Shown: one piece after another, positions 52,507-61,825 of the stretch | Numbering within the stretch: the stretch's first letter is position 1 | Layout: each line of letters opens with the position of its first letter | DNA from: Monosporascus cannonballus | Lineage: Eukaryota; Ascomycota; Sordariomycetes; Xylariales | DNA length: 64,000 nucleotides | Assembly: GCA_004154925.1 (NCBI GenBank) | Contig: QJNS01000056.1 | Coordinates: 186,001-250,000 of the forward strand | Direction of reading: 5' to 3' | Notes under the pieces: model-generated | Told to the model about the DNA's origin: nothing | Seen by the model: only the letters and a program-made list of their open reading frames with translations | Databases searched by the model: none | Program-made: the position numbers and the translations under genes

Positions 52507-52873
52507 TATAACAAATAAAACGGTTTAACCAATTATTAAACCTTAATTGTACGGGTTTATATTAGCAAAAATAATGTAAAAATCTAAATAATAAATATAG
52601 TAACGTATTATATCTCGTAATACCAAAGGTGCTTTAGGTAACGATATTATATTACAAGCTGGTATTATTTAAATTATGAAAATAATAAATATTTTATATT
52701 TTAGCTTTTCCATCTCGTCAAGCCTGGTTTTACAGGCTTTACGATCGATCCCGTCCAGCCTGGCTCTACAGGCTCTACGATCGATCCCGTCGAGCCTTCA
52801 CGTGACTGGACCCACATGGCTTAGTCATTTGTTGCCACCGTTTTCTGAGGCCGTAACTTGTTGGGCCATAATA
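52507..52873 (-). repeat. 5' LTR of element D
   Basis: 367 bp, plus-strand start TATAACAAATAAAACGG, end GGGCCATAATA followed by ATAAA. Longer than the 3' LTR by 36 bp because of a tandem unit (next entry). Confidence 0.9.
52716..52787 (+). repeat. 36-bp tandem duplication in 5' LTR of D
   Basis: Two adjacent 36-bp units, 52716-52751 and 52752-52787, each running CGTC-AGCCTGG...TACAGGCT-TACGATCGATCC. The 3' LTR has one unit. The units differ by a few T/C changes. Confidence 0.85.
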
Positions 52874-54479
52874 ATAAATTTGTCGTTAATTACCTGGACG
52901 ATTTGATACCTTAATTACCGGAAAATCTTATTATATCTTAAGTTGAAAAATTTCACATAACGATCTGACAAATAATTTTTGCCCTAAGTATTTCTTAATT
53001 ATTTTATTAATATATTTAATGTTTATTATCGGTTTAAGGCCAAAATACTTTACCAAATAATTGTATAAAAAATAATAACGAATTTTTATATACGTATTAC
53101 GTTAAAATTGCCGAATTTATTACTAATAAGATTACGGATTTCGTAATACAATTTCGTCGCATATTTTAACTATTTTCGGCAAATAACGCCCTTATAGATC
53201 GAAATAATTTTAAAGTTAATATTAACTTTAGAAATGTTAAAAGAAATTACTTTTATGTTTTATTCGATAAGTTCAGAATATTTTTTAATTATTTGTTTTA
53301 ATTTTAACATAAATTTAAATTCTTTATTACTTACAATTTAAAATAATATAATATCGTAAACGATTTTTACTTTAACTTATATTAATATAAGAATAATTCC
53401 TAAACGCTTTTACAAATTATAAATTTTTACTTAAAACATATTTCGGCCCTGGGTATAATTTTCGATAATTATCTAAAATATCTTTTACTTACGAAAAGGG
53501 CCTTTTTGTATATTACTTAGCCCGGTATAAATTTTATAATATTTTTACTTAAAAAATTTCTTCGTTTAACATTATCAAAAAACGAAATGGACTTTATAAT
53601 ATGTTATCGCGGTTTTCGACTTAGGCAAATTCGAAATTGAAAAAAATAATACCCGCCTAGTTACGTTAAAGCTTGATGTTATAAATAAATTTATTAAATA
53701 ATTATTTTAAAATAATATTAAAATAATTTAAGTATATTTTAAATCGCGTATAAGCGGATATCCGGTTTATTTAGAAATATACGATATTCTATTACCAAAG
53801 GTTACCGGCTTTATAATCTGGCATAAAGCCAAAAAATTATTTTATACGTTATTTCGATACGAAATTCGGCGGCCTTATTCCTAACGTTCGCCCCTGGCGT
53901 TCGAACCCCCTTTTTATTACATGTATACTACGGGAAATTATGAGATGGGGTTTTAATTATATTAAGAAACCTAAGTAAAAATAGTTTTAAATATATAGAA
54001 ACAATAAAGGTTAATCGAATTTTGAAATTAACGTATTAATAAAGGGCGTAAAAACATTTTAAAAAATTTATTAAATAAGGCCTTTAAAAAAGGTTTAACG
54101 TTATTAATTATGTCTGTATCAAAGTTATTTCTGCCGTATTTAATAACGTAAACTTTAAGTTTTATGTAAGTAAAACTTCCTACAAAAAAAACCTAGGAAT
54201 AATATAAATTAAAGGCGGTTATAATATCAATTTAATGGCTGTAACGTAAATAATTTTCCCTTTTTTTCCCCGTTAAGTTAAGCTTATAAAAATCAGGAAT
54301 TATAATTAATTTAACTTATGATATATAATAATTATTTCAAATTATTTTATTTAATTTTTAGGAAAAAATTAAATTTAAGGTATTACTTATTTCGCTTAAA
54401 AATAATATACGTTATTTTTATAATATAATAATTATTTCAAATTATTTCCTTATTTTTTTAATAAGTCTAAAATTTACGT
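52874..54479. other. AT-rich interior of hAT-like element, right part
   Basis: 1.6 kb without a usable reading frame. GC rises locally at 53870-53920 (CGGCGGCCTTATTCCTAACG, GCCCCTGGCGTTCGAACCCCC) without a feature I can name. No LTR here. Confidence 0.4.
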
Positions 54480-54626
54480 ATTTTACTAATAAGTAATCGT
54501 AGGTATCTAATAGGTCCTTAGCATTACCTATTGGGCACTCGCGAGTAATGCCAAGGACCTATTGGGTACCCGCGGGTACCCGTGGGCCGTGGGTAATTTT
54601 CGGTGGGTGGTTCCTCCCTCACCCTA
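54480..54626 (-). repeat. Right subterminal repeat region of hAT-like element
   Basis: GGTACCCGCGGGTACCCGTGGG, TGCCAAGGACC and ACCTATTGGG words, the mirror image of the left end, closing with the inverted terminus TCCCTCACCCTA. Right duplication GGTATACC at 54627-54634. Confidence 0.7.
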
Positions 54627-54632
54627 GGTATA

Positions 54633-54953
54633 CCTTCTCGGGTGCGAAAAGCGCACGCCATTAGCGGTAGCTGCGTTTTTAGCCTGTGCTCTTCGAAAAA
54701 TGGAACCATTATAACCAATCAAATTAGCCTACAGTAATATGCATCCTATTGCCCCTAATTTTTGCAGCGATATTAATACCAACACATATTAGTAGGACAA
54801 ATCGGTACAACACATACGTCACCATGAGAAGCGGCAAACCCGCGCCGCACCGCGTTCCTCCCATATATCGGGCCCTAAGTGGGACTTTTCCCATGTATAG
54901 TTAGCGTCGACGCCGCTGCCGCTAATGGTGTGCGCTTTTCGCACCCGAGGAGA
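54633..54953. mobile_element. TA-flanked MITE with ~45-bp inverted termini
   Basis: 321 bp. The left arm (54633-54675) CCTTCTCGGGTGCGAAAAGC... and the right arm (about 54911-54953) are inverted copies with a few transitions and one transversion; both include GTGCGAAAAGCGCAC and CCATTAGCGG. TA lies on both sides (54631-54632 and 54954-54955). No coding frame between the arms. This fits a non-autonomous Tc1/mariner-type element. Its left TA is inside the hAT 8-bp duplication, so the hAT element landed exactly at its edge. Confidence 0.78.
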
Positions 54954-55343
54954 TAGGGCAGAACATGGCGGTTAGTGCTCGAGCTGATAACCTTCCCACT
55001 CTTGGTGATGGCTATGCCCTGGTTCTCGTGCCATAACAGCATGCGGCGAGCATAATACTGGCATATGCCGTCGTTTTAATGTACGAAGGTTTCAGGCGCT
55101 AACTCAGGGCATTAGCAGGGGTCTTAAAGACGGAGCCAGAAGCACGAGCTGCATGCTGCCATAATAGCTACTTTTCTATTTGAGAAGTCGGATCCAGGCA
55201 ACAAAAGAAACGACGCAATAACTCTCGTCCATTCCCTTCGTTCCTTAATACGTAAAACGGGAGCATTTAATTGCAGGGGATCATGTGATTACACAATGGG
55301 AGGAGTATTTACGCGAGGACGAGAACAAGTTCCTTGAGGATTT
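54954..55343. other. Intergenic, nothing recognised
   Basis: Normal GC content, no open frame of note, no repeats seen except the edge of the tandem unit that begins near 55310. Confidence 0.5.
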
Positions 55344-55680
55344 GATGCCACGGTCCGTATTTGGTACCCCTGTATGATATCAGTGTCTGTTGACCGCGCC
55401 TCCATCTGCATATGCAGTTAGCTGTCTTGACCATATGGATAACTGGGGATGAGAATCCTGTGGGATTTGAGAGTGACGAGGAGGAAGAAGAAGATTTCCG
55501 GGGATTCCTGATGCTACAGCTTCTATTTGACACCCTTCTATCAAAATTAGTGCCTGTTGACCGTCCCTCCCATTGATAGGCAGTTGGCTCCTTAATCGTA
55601 TGGAGAAAGTGGGGATGAGAGTTGTCGTGGGCTATGCGGGCGAAGAGGAGGGAAGGAGAGGTGGAAGAAAAGGGGTGGGA
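55344..55680 (+). repeat. Diverged tandem duplication, ~167-bp unit
   Basis: Copy 1 starts at about 55344 (GATGCCACGG) and copy 2 at 55510 (GATGCTACAG). Shared order: ATTTG..ACCC.T.TAT, AGTG-CTGTTGACCG, GGCAGTTGGCT-like, TGGGGATGAGA, GTGGG, then a purine run GA.GAGGAGG. The purine run before copy 1 (GCGAGGACGAGAACAAG) suggests a third partial unit. One frame through copy 1 (plus, VGFESDEEEEEDFRGFLM) looks protein-like but is not continued in copy 2. Confidence 0.65.
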
Positions 55681-55720
55681 AGGAGGGAGATGAAAAGGAT
55701 GAAGGCCTGATCATCTCAGG

Positions 55721-55931
55721 TATAAAGAGGTCTGCCTCCTCTCTCCTTCAGTCGGCATCCTTCCTCTCCTTGATCAACAGCAAACACTCAACACCACTAA
55801 GCGGGCCTTCAGCACGCAAACACGAGAAAGCAGAGTAAGAACACCCCAACGTTGATAATCACGCCTTGACATCTCAGCTTAACACTGCTCCCAGCGTCTT
55901 GTTCTCTTCGCACAACTACAGCACCGCCAAC
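55721..55931 (+). promoter_or_regulatory. TATA box and pyrimidine-rich leader of the secreted protein gene
   Basis: TATAAAG at 55721-55727, followed by a CT-rich stretch (CTGCCTCCTCTCTCCTTC) where fungal transcription usually starts, then a leader of about 180 nt with CAACACC/CACAACTAC words up to the ATG at 55932. Confidence 0.6.
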
Positions 55932-56318
55932 ATGACTCTCATCGAGAAAATCACCTCGTCCCTGCTTCTGGCGGTGGTGCTTCCGTCCGCTCTCGCCATG
56001 CCTGCCCAAGTCGATGATTCTAACGACACCGCCGTGGCTGTTGCCCCTGCCATGGCTTGCGACTGCCGCCACAACAATGACGCTGGCCGGTGGAGGGACC
56101 CCGAGATGGGCCCGTCCGGCCGGCTTGCATGGCTCTGCTCCCAAGGGGGCGGGTGCCACACCGCCCAGAGGGGACGCATGTGCGTCTCCGGAGATTTGAA
56201 CCAGTGCGGTTGTGCCACCCAATCCGCGAGGGACTGGGAAAGCTGGCATGGAGACTGGTTTCTCTGGAGCAGTGTCACATGCGGCAGGCTCAGCGTCACC
56301 ATCACCTCCCCTCCATAG
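55932..56318 (+). CDS. Small secreted cysteine-rich protein (effector-like)
   Basis: 128 aa, single exon. I start at 55932 (context GCCAACATGA) rather than at the in-frame upstream ATG 55866, because the protein then opens with a signal peptide: MTLIEKITSSLLLAVVLPSALA, probable cleavage after A20 or A22. The mature part has eight Cys (43, 45, 69, 75, 84, 92, 94, 117), an even number that suggests four disulfides, plus six Trp, four of them within residues 102-112 (WESWHGDWFLW). The Cys pattern is not that of hydrophobins, and I recognise no family. Size, signal and Cys content fit fungal secreted effectors or antimicrobial proteins; function is unknown. No RIP damage. It lies about 1.3 kb from the hAT element. 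Confidence 0.72.
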   Translation: MTLIEKITSSLLLAVVLPSALAMPAQVDDSNDTAVAVAPAMACDCRHNNDAGRWRDPEMGPSGRLAWLCSQGGGCHTAQRGRMCVSGDLNQCGCATQSARDWESWHGDWFLWSSVTCGRLSVTITSPP

Positions 56319-58518
56319 ATGCCAGAGCCTCCGTTCTGGTTAAGTCAGCACAGATCTGGTGGTACATGTTTTAGCAGGAAAAGGAGGATTTTCCAAGTTG
56401 TGCCCTTGACAACTTAACATCACTTTTGCGCGCCGAATCAGCCCCCAACCCCCCTTTTACCCGCTAAGTTTGCTAGTTAAATGGTTGTTCTCTGTTCACT
56501 TGAAGTTATCTGGTAGACGAGCACCCTGGGCCCTGTTTCGGCACTCCTTTTCTTCACTCGGGACTCCCCGGCTTCCACATCCCCTCCTGCAGCTTGTGTA
56601 CATACACCCATCCACTCCTTTGTACGTAGTTCTCTGACTCTCTTTACATACATTCGTCTACTTCAAATTTGAATGGTCCTGAGAGTCGCTTTCTAAGCTC
56701 TGTGCACCGCCCCCCCGGAAGCTAAGTCCTTTCCCTTCCGTCCCCATGACCTACCAAACCAGGGTAGTAATTAAGCCGTAATAAGACAACTGGTCCCTAC
56801 CCGTGTTCACTTCCACATGCTCGTCTGGACCTGGATCTTCGACAATGTGTCATGCATGACGCAATGCGGAGCGTGCTCTACGATGAGGCATGTGGGCTCT
56901 GATGTTGGGGCGCAGATGACTCCTTTTTCGTTTTTGGTGTCCTATTGCCGAACCTGATCCACTTGTTTGCGCAGGCAGCCCCTTTCGGCCACTCACTCAA
57001 TCAACGGAGACCATTTGCCACTTCGGAGACATATGGGACGGTTAAAGAGCAGAAGGGAATAATGTCTCAGACTTGGCCCCCAGCCGGTTTGGATACTGTC
57101 ACTCCGAAGCCGTTAGTCTCCGCCGCTCAACGGCCGTGCGAGAATGGTTGGGGTGTTAGACGCTCAGGGGTTTGGGCGCTTGAAACGTGAACATACCGGG
57201 CATCTCTGTCCTAGTCAAAGCACTCAATGGAAGCTTCAAATAATGTTCCGGCTTCGCGATGTGGTTTTTGGCCTTCCCTATAATGGTACCTATGTAACGT
57301 TGCAACCCTATATTGAGAGAATGTGTTCTAGAAGCCCTTGTCACAGGCAGTGATCCACCCACAGACAGTCTTGGTTTGCTTGGCTTCTCTAAACTCTTGC
57401 ATGATTGCATCTCGGCCTAGACGATATCCATGGGAGGGTAAACGTGGGGGAGACGCCGGTAAGAAGTGACACCGATATTGGATATCCATGTTGGATAATT
57501 GTGGGTGGAGGTTGGCTGTCTTGAGCCGAACTGTGATACAACTAATTGTTGATTGACACCGGGCTCCTATACTCTAGCGCTGAAAGGTACCAGGTAGGTA
57601 CCTAACCACGCATGTGTGATGTCGTAGAATAGGGGTATCTCTGTTAGTCATCAAGCTCCCAGCACCCCGGAAAAACCTTATTCCGGAGAGCACATTGTAT
57701 ATAGAGACCTTCCTAGCCACCGCTCCTCAGAACTCAATTCTAGTCAGACAATTATCATTTCTCACACTCTATGTTACCTTATCTTCCGATCAGCTTAACT
57801 GTGACATGTGACCTACGAGACCAGAGCAGTTAAGTAATACAACTTACGTACCAACCAAGTCCAGCTTGCTTGCTCGACGTCTCCGCTGGTTGCATTTACC
57901 CTTGACCACTCTAGTATCACAGCTGGGCCGTGTATAGCACTTCCCGACATGCCCCTGCAAGGGCTGTTCACCGTCCTCGCTCTCCCGTTAAAAGCTGGCG
58001 GAAGCGGTAATCTGTCCCGCAGGCGCTACTTATAGGGTTGATATGTACAGGAGTGGGATCACCTCACCTACCTAGACGCGGCATCGTGACTTGTCGGCGT
58101 ACCACGTTTGTCCTTTGCGATCATGTTTTCCCCTGCCGATATTGAGGGTGCACTTGCTTATAACACCATTAAAGTTTCATATTCGCTTTCCGGCCTTGGG
58201 TATCGAGGGAGTGCAAGAAAAGTGTCGCAAGCGGGCGACAAACGGTCGGTGATCCAAGTTACCATATATCAGTTGTGTTTCTTTGGACCCCATCTCGCAA
58301 ACTCGGGAGACTGAGGTGTAACTCAACTGACGCTCAGAGAAGTTAGAATAGGGGTCGGGAAAACGGGCAGTAATTCAGAGGTAAACTGCACATATTGCGT
58401 CAAGGAATTGAAAAGAGCACTCCCTGGCCGTGTGTAGCTATGAGCAAACTTTAGAGGAGATTGGAGTGAGAGAAAAAAAAAAGTATGCTGGAAGTAATAC
58501 TAGCAAATAGTCAGTAAA
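56319..58518. other. Intergenic, no gene recognised
   Basis: 2.2 kb of normal GC content. Frames of 60-84 codons occur (56945-57190 plus, 57156-57410 minus, 58108-58314 plus) without domains, signals or splice structure that would support them. GGTACCAGGTAGGTACCT near 57589-57605 is a short imperfect palindrome. The first 150 bp are presumably the 3' UTR of the secreted protein gene. Confidence 0.5.
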
Positions 58519-58611
58519 TGCGGTTTGTGCGGATTGCACACGACCTTCAGATTGATGAGTTCCTAAAGTGATGCCCTCAGTCTGACGCTCTCCCAACTAA
58601 GCTAAACCCGC
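58519..58611 (-). pseudogene. tRNA-Phe-like relic with intron
   Basis: On the minus strand GCGGGTTTAGCTTAGTTGGG opens with a perfect A box, and GAGCGTCAGACTGA gives the D arm and the 5' anticodon stem. An intron-like insert of about 22 nt follows the anticodon, then TCTGAAGGTC and an acceptor-like AAACCGCA. Problems: the anticodon reads GAG-like rather than GAA, the T loop is two bases short (GTGTG-CAATC-CGCAC instead of TTCGATC), and the acceptor stem has one mismatch. It is probably a dead copy of tRNA-Phe(GAA), whose fungal genes commonly carry an intron at this place. Confidence 0.68.
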
Positions 58612-58887
58612 ACCTTCTGCTTGGCGGGCAATATACTGTGGATATGCTTACCAGGAGCCGGAGTTCCGGATGGCTTGGCTTCACCCTTACGCTGGAAAAA
58701 AGAGCGCAGCCTCCAGCGTCAAGGTATTTTTGGTTCCAATAAGGATGGCTTGATTTATTCAGCATTCAAGTCCGTGAAGAGCAATTAGGTGGCATTAATT
58801 CTGAACGCTGCAGTGTGTGAGTCATAGTGCAAAAGGGGGTGTCAAGACGAAAACATTGAGTGCTCAGGAACGGTACATGTATCATTC

Positions 58888-60201
58888 TCAACTCCTCCCT
58901 TTGGCTTCCTTATCAATAACTTTGAGCTGCGTCTGCTCTTGTACTTCCTCCAGCGGGATTATCCCCTCCTTGATCGCATGGAGAACCGCTGGGTACACCG
59001 CCCTAGCGTAGTTGCTTTGCCTCGCGACGACGTAGCGCAGGTTCACCTCGTGATCCCAACCACTGATTCGGGCTATGTCTCCGTCGAACGCATGCAAGAT
59101 GTACGTGCTTGAGAAATCCATCTCCCACTTTTCCACTTTTCCGTCTTCCTCCCTTTCCCTCAGATACGCCATCATATCTCGACAGGTTGTCCCGCTGCCG
59201 TTCTCCATCTCCGCCAGGGTTGCCCCTTTTCCACCTGACCCATCTGGTAACCACTGCACGGCGTCCGTCGGGGCTGTCCCCAAATGTGGTTTAAATAACC
59301 TCTTTTGGTCTTCAAACTCCCAGCTTATCGGCGCGAATGCCTTCGGATGCAGTACCAGAACCTCTCCGGGTATTGCCACAAGCCGATACACCAGGTCCGT
59401 AAGCAAGTGGATGCTGGCCGTCTCCCATCGACCATCAAACACCTCGTGCGAAGCGGCTAGCCAGATATCCATCAGTTTATTCCGCGGCCGTGACATCAGT
59501 ACGCCGTTGTTCATAAATCCCGTATGGTGCGCGGCTAATGCCACAACGCCGCCTACAACCGCAGCGAACCCGCTCTTGCGGAGGTGCGACACGTCGCGGA
59601 GTGGGACCGCGTCCGTGTCCATGTAGATGCCACCCCAATCACGGAGCACTTCGATACGTAGAAAATCGGTTTTGTGTTCTATGTACTTGATTGCTACTCC
59701 TTTAGCGGTTGAGGTCGGGGCTTGGACGAGGTGGTAGGTAATGCCGGGCAGCGCAAGCACGCGGCGGGTCCACAGATCGCCCGCTACTTTGGCTCGGTCG
59801 AAGACAGACTCGGAGGCGTCGGTGTGGATGTATATGTGCTCGGGGCGGAAGTAGAGGTGGGCCGAGTACACCGACAGGAAAGTCCGGAAGTTGAGAGAGA
59901 AGATGGCCGGGTCTTTGGTTAGCCAGACGTAGTGCACGAAATTCGGGATGATGTCGTTTTCGTAAGGAGTCGACGGGGTCTTGTTAGAGTTATCACAGAC
60001 ATCATCTAGGGATAGTCTGCCCAGGGGGAAAACGGGGATGTGCGGACGGCTCGTGGCGCGCAGGTGGACGTAGTAGAAGACGAGCGTTGAGCATGAAAAC
60101 AAAGTGAGTGCTATGAGCGTTCCGAGTCCATACCTGCCTGAAAGCCAGCCTTTGGTAAGGAGCGGGAGCCCCACCCAGTCCCGATATCGTGTATACCGCA
60201 T
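58888..60201 (-). CDS. DXD-motif glycosyltransferase, GT32-like, type II membrane protein
   Basis: 437 aa, single uninterrupted exon on the minus strand. A short cytoplasmic tail is followed by one membrane segment at about 26-46 (LGTLIALTLFSCSTLVFYYV), so the catalytic part should face the Golgi or ER lumen. The core has IIPNFVHYVWL (84-94), YIHTD (124-128), then D..R...L...GGIYMDTDAVPL (179-201) with the metal/nucleotide-sugar-binding DTD at 195-197, the hallmark of the Gly_transf_sug family (PF04488; relatives of yeast Och1 and Sur1). HTGFMNNGVLMSRP (226-239) and SSTYILHAF (364-372) fit the acceptor side and the C-terminal His. It probably adds a hexose to a glycolipid or glycan; donor and acceptor cannot be told from sequence. 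No RIP damage. Confidence 0.85.
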   Translation of the reverse strand: MRYTRYRDWVGLPLLTKGWLSGRYGLGTLIALTLFSCSTLVFYYVHLRATSRPHIPVFPLGRLSLDDVCDNSNKTPSTPYENDIIPNFVHYVWLTKDPAIFSLNFRTFLSVYSAHLYFRPEHIYIHTDASESVFDRAKVAGDLWTRRVLALPGITYHLVQAPTSTAKGVAIKYIEHKTDFLRIEVLRDWGGIYMDTDAVPLRDVSHLRKSGFAAVVGGVVALAAHHTGFMNNGVLMSRPRNKLMDIWLAASHEVFDGRWETASIHLLTDLVYRLVAIPGEVLVLHPKAFAPISWEFEDQKRLFKPHLGTAPTDAVQWLPDGSGGKGATLAEMENGSGTTCRDMMAYLREREEDGKVEKWEMDFSSTYILHAFDGDIARISGWDHEVNLRYVVARQSNYARAVYPAVLHAIKEGIIPLEEVQEQTQLKVIDKEAKGRS

Positions 60202-60780
60202 CGCGTTCTGCTTGCAGCATGAGAGGGAGAATGATAAACGAGATTCCGGATATGCGGCGTGGGAGAGTTAGAGGGACTGGGAGCAATATCGAACATGCGG
60301 CACGGAGTGCCTGCTGACTCATCCCAGTCCACCATTCCGTTCTCGGTTCTGCCACACCCGACCGCCTTGATGTCCCCTAAGCGCCGAGCTCTCCGTTTTG
60401 CCTTCCGTATACGGCAGCCCGGACAACCGTCGAGGAAAACGGAACCGGTCGAGGGCCCCGGGCGTCTTACCTCCTCCTGCTCTGCACGATGCCGTCCCTT
60501 CTCCGCCCATCCCCTTCCTTTAATCCGTTTACTTTAACCCGGCCGCTGCCCTGGCTTAGCCGCCAGAGGCCTGTTCCCTGGCCATGGTTGAGGCCCCTGA
60601 AGAGGGATGGCTGTTTCGATTACGGCGCCGCCAGGCATATTTGAAGAAGGAAGGGCGTTTACGATCTTTACGCCGGCGAAATTGGTCTTTTCCCCCCTCC
60701 TTATTTATTTAACGTCGTCGCGCCTCCTTTTTTATGCGATTTTTTTCCAATTTTATATGATCTTTAGATAACACGGTTTG
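60202..60780. other. Promoter side of the glycosyltransferase gene and relic
   Basis: The upstream region of the minus-strand gene occupies about 60202-60550. A plus-strand ATG at 60583 opens a 43-codon frame rich in Arg/Lys (LFRLRRRQAYLKKEGRLR) that ends at a stop near 60712; too short to call. GC drops after 60690. Confidence 0.4.
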
Positions 60781-60789
60781 TTAAGATCG

Positions 60790-61000
60790 TATTCGATATG
60801 GCCGCTGTCGATGCCTGCCGAACGCCTTTTGCGCAGTACCCCTTGCCGCCGTTTTCTGAGGAGGTAATGAAATAGACGGCCTTAATACATTTCGAAGAAT
60901 ACCTGTCGCGGCCGGTCGATAATAAGCTTTTCGTTGCAGAAGATATTTAAAAGGAGCGCGACCGTTTATGGCAGAATTGGACGAGGTAAGTAAATTCGCT
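60790..61000 (+). pseudogene. RIP-touched coding relic of unknown type
   Basis: Plus strand reads MAAVDACRTPFAQYPLPPFS, EEVMK(stop)TALIHFEEYLSR, VAEDI(stop)KERDRLWQNWTR, with both stops in positions explained by CAG/CAA to TAG/TAA, followed by a good intron donor GAGGTAAGT at about 60983. This looks like a mutated exon of some protein, family not recognised. Confidence 0.4.
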
Positions 61001-61196
61001 GGTTCGCTTTTACTTGCCTATTCTGTCATAGAAAAGGGCACCCCTAGCTAGGGTCTTCGGGTGATTGTTATTCCTTCCCGGAGCCCTATATCAGTGGATC
61101 GCCCACAACAAGTGGGATCAACGCTTCCTAGCTTTTGACAAGTCAATATACCCTCAATTGCCTCATCGTGATCAGGACCCCATTTTGGAGGTTGTG

Positions 61197-61215
61197 GCTG
61201 CGCCTACGGCGCAGC
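61197..61215. repeat. GC-rich hairpin
   Basis: Perfect inverted repeat GCTGCGCC-TAC-GGCGCAGC; outer bases GTGGCT (61194) and AGCCAC (61222) extend it imperfectly. Lies at the right edge of the gene island, 60 bp before the composition turns AT-rich. Could be the terminus of an element or a terminator-like structure; not assigned. Confidence 0.6.
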
Positions 61216-61260
61216 AGTCGTAGCCACAGCTATAGCTTTTGATCAAGAAGTATCTGTCAG

Positions 61261-61825
61261 GGGTCCAATGTATCAGCTAAACTCCTTTAAGAATAATACC
61301 TATAAAAATAACAAAACTTCTAAAATAAGACCTGATAACAAATTGTGATTTTTTGGTTCCGTTTAGTACGTTCTTATATAAATTCGCAAAAATTAATATT
61401 ATTAATTTTGATAATATATATTAATAATAAAATTCTTAATATTTTAACTTATATAATTTAATACAAAATTAAAATTTTATTTTTTAAGACAATAATGATC
61501 CTAATTAATACGCAATAAAAATTATTATAATAAAAAAATAACTCAAAATTCAGGTTAATATATATTATAACCTTTTATTTTCTTTAAGTTAATACGATAA
61601 TAATATAATTTTATAATCGAAAATAATAATATATAAAATTTAAAATCGTTTATAATAAGCTCCGGAACATATTTTTTCCTAATTAGCTAAATACAGATAA
61701 TATATTCGAAAATTTGAGATAAATACTTTAAATTTTTGAATATTTCATTTTTTAAAATGAAACCTTTATTTTTATCCGATATCTTTCCCTGTTTTTTGCC
61801 GATATAAACGTAATTAACCTATATA
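61261..61825. other. AT-rich spacer
   Basis: RIP-like sequence between the gene island and element F. No gene or repeat recognised. Confidence 0.5.

Larger units (their letters stand above)
46229..52873 (-). mobile_element. Complete Ty3/gypsy chromovirus D, RIP-degraded
   Basis: 6645 bp, minus sense: 5' LTR 52507-52873, 3' LTR 46229-46559. Perfect target duplication ATAAA at 46224-46228 and 52874-52878. The gag part is the best preserved of all copies here. Inserted in the hAT-like element, independently of E. Confidence 0.93.
17950..54626. mobile_element. hAT-like DNA transposon carrying all nested elements
   Basis: Left terminus TAGAGTGAGGGA (17950-17961) and right terminus TCCCTCACCCTA (54615-54626) are inverted copies with one transition. 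They are flanked by 8-bp duplications GGTATATC (17942-17949) and GGTATACC (54627-54634), 7 of 8 identical, the difference again a transition. An 8-bp duplication and short TAG-type termini are hallmarks of hAT elements. Both ends carry subterminal motifs such as GGGTACCCGTGGG and GCCAAGGA. Without its later insertions it would be about 8.4 kb, longer than usual for hAT, so unseen insertions may remain. The transposase is not confidently recognised; a minus-strand stretch near 43100-43260 (LGIADRFRVFIADNGPG) is a weak candidate. Confidence 0.72.

Noticed and set aside
55866..55931. Upstream in-frame ATG of the secreted protein
   Set aside because: It would put 22 polar residues in front of the signal peptide; the ATG at 55932 has better context and gives a normal secreted protein.
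55809..56305. Minus-strand frames of 129-146 codons opposite the secreted protein
   Set aside because: They are antisense to a frame with a signal peptide and ordered Cys residues, and lack any domain.
59003..60355. Plus and minus frames overlapping the glycosyltransferase
   Set aside because: They are shadows; the 437-residue frame carries the DXD and GT32-like motifs.
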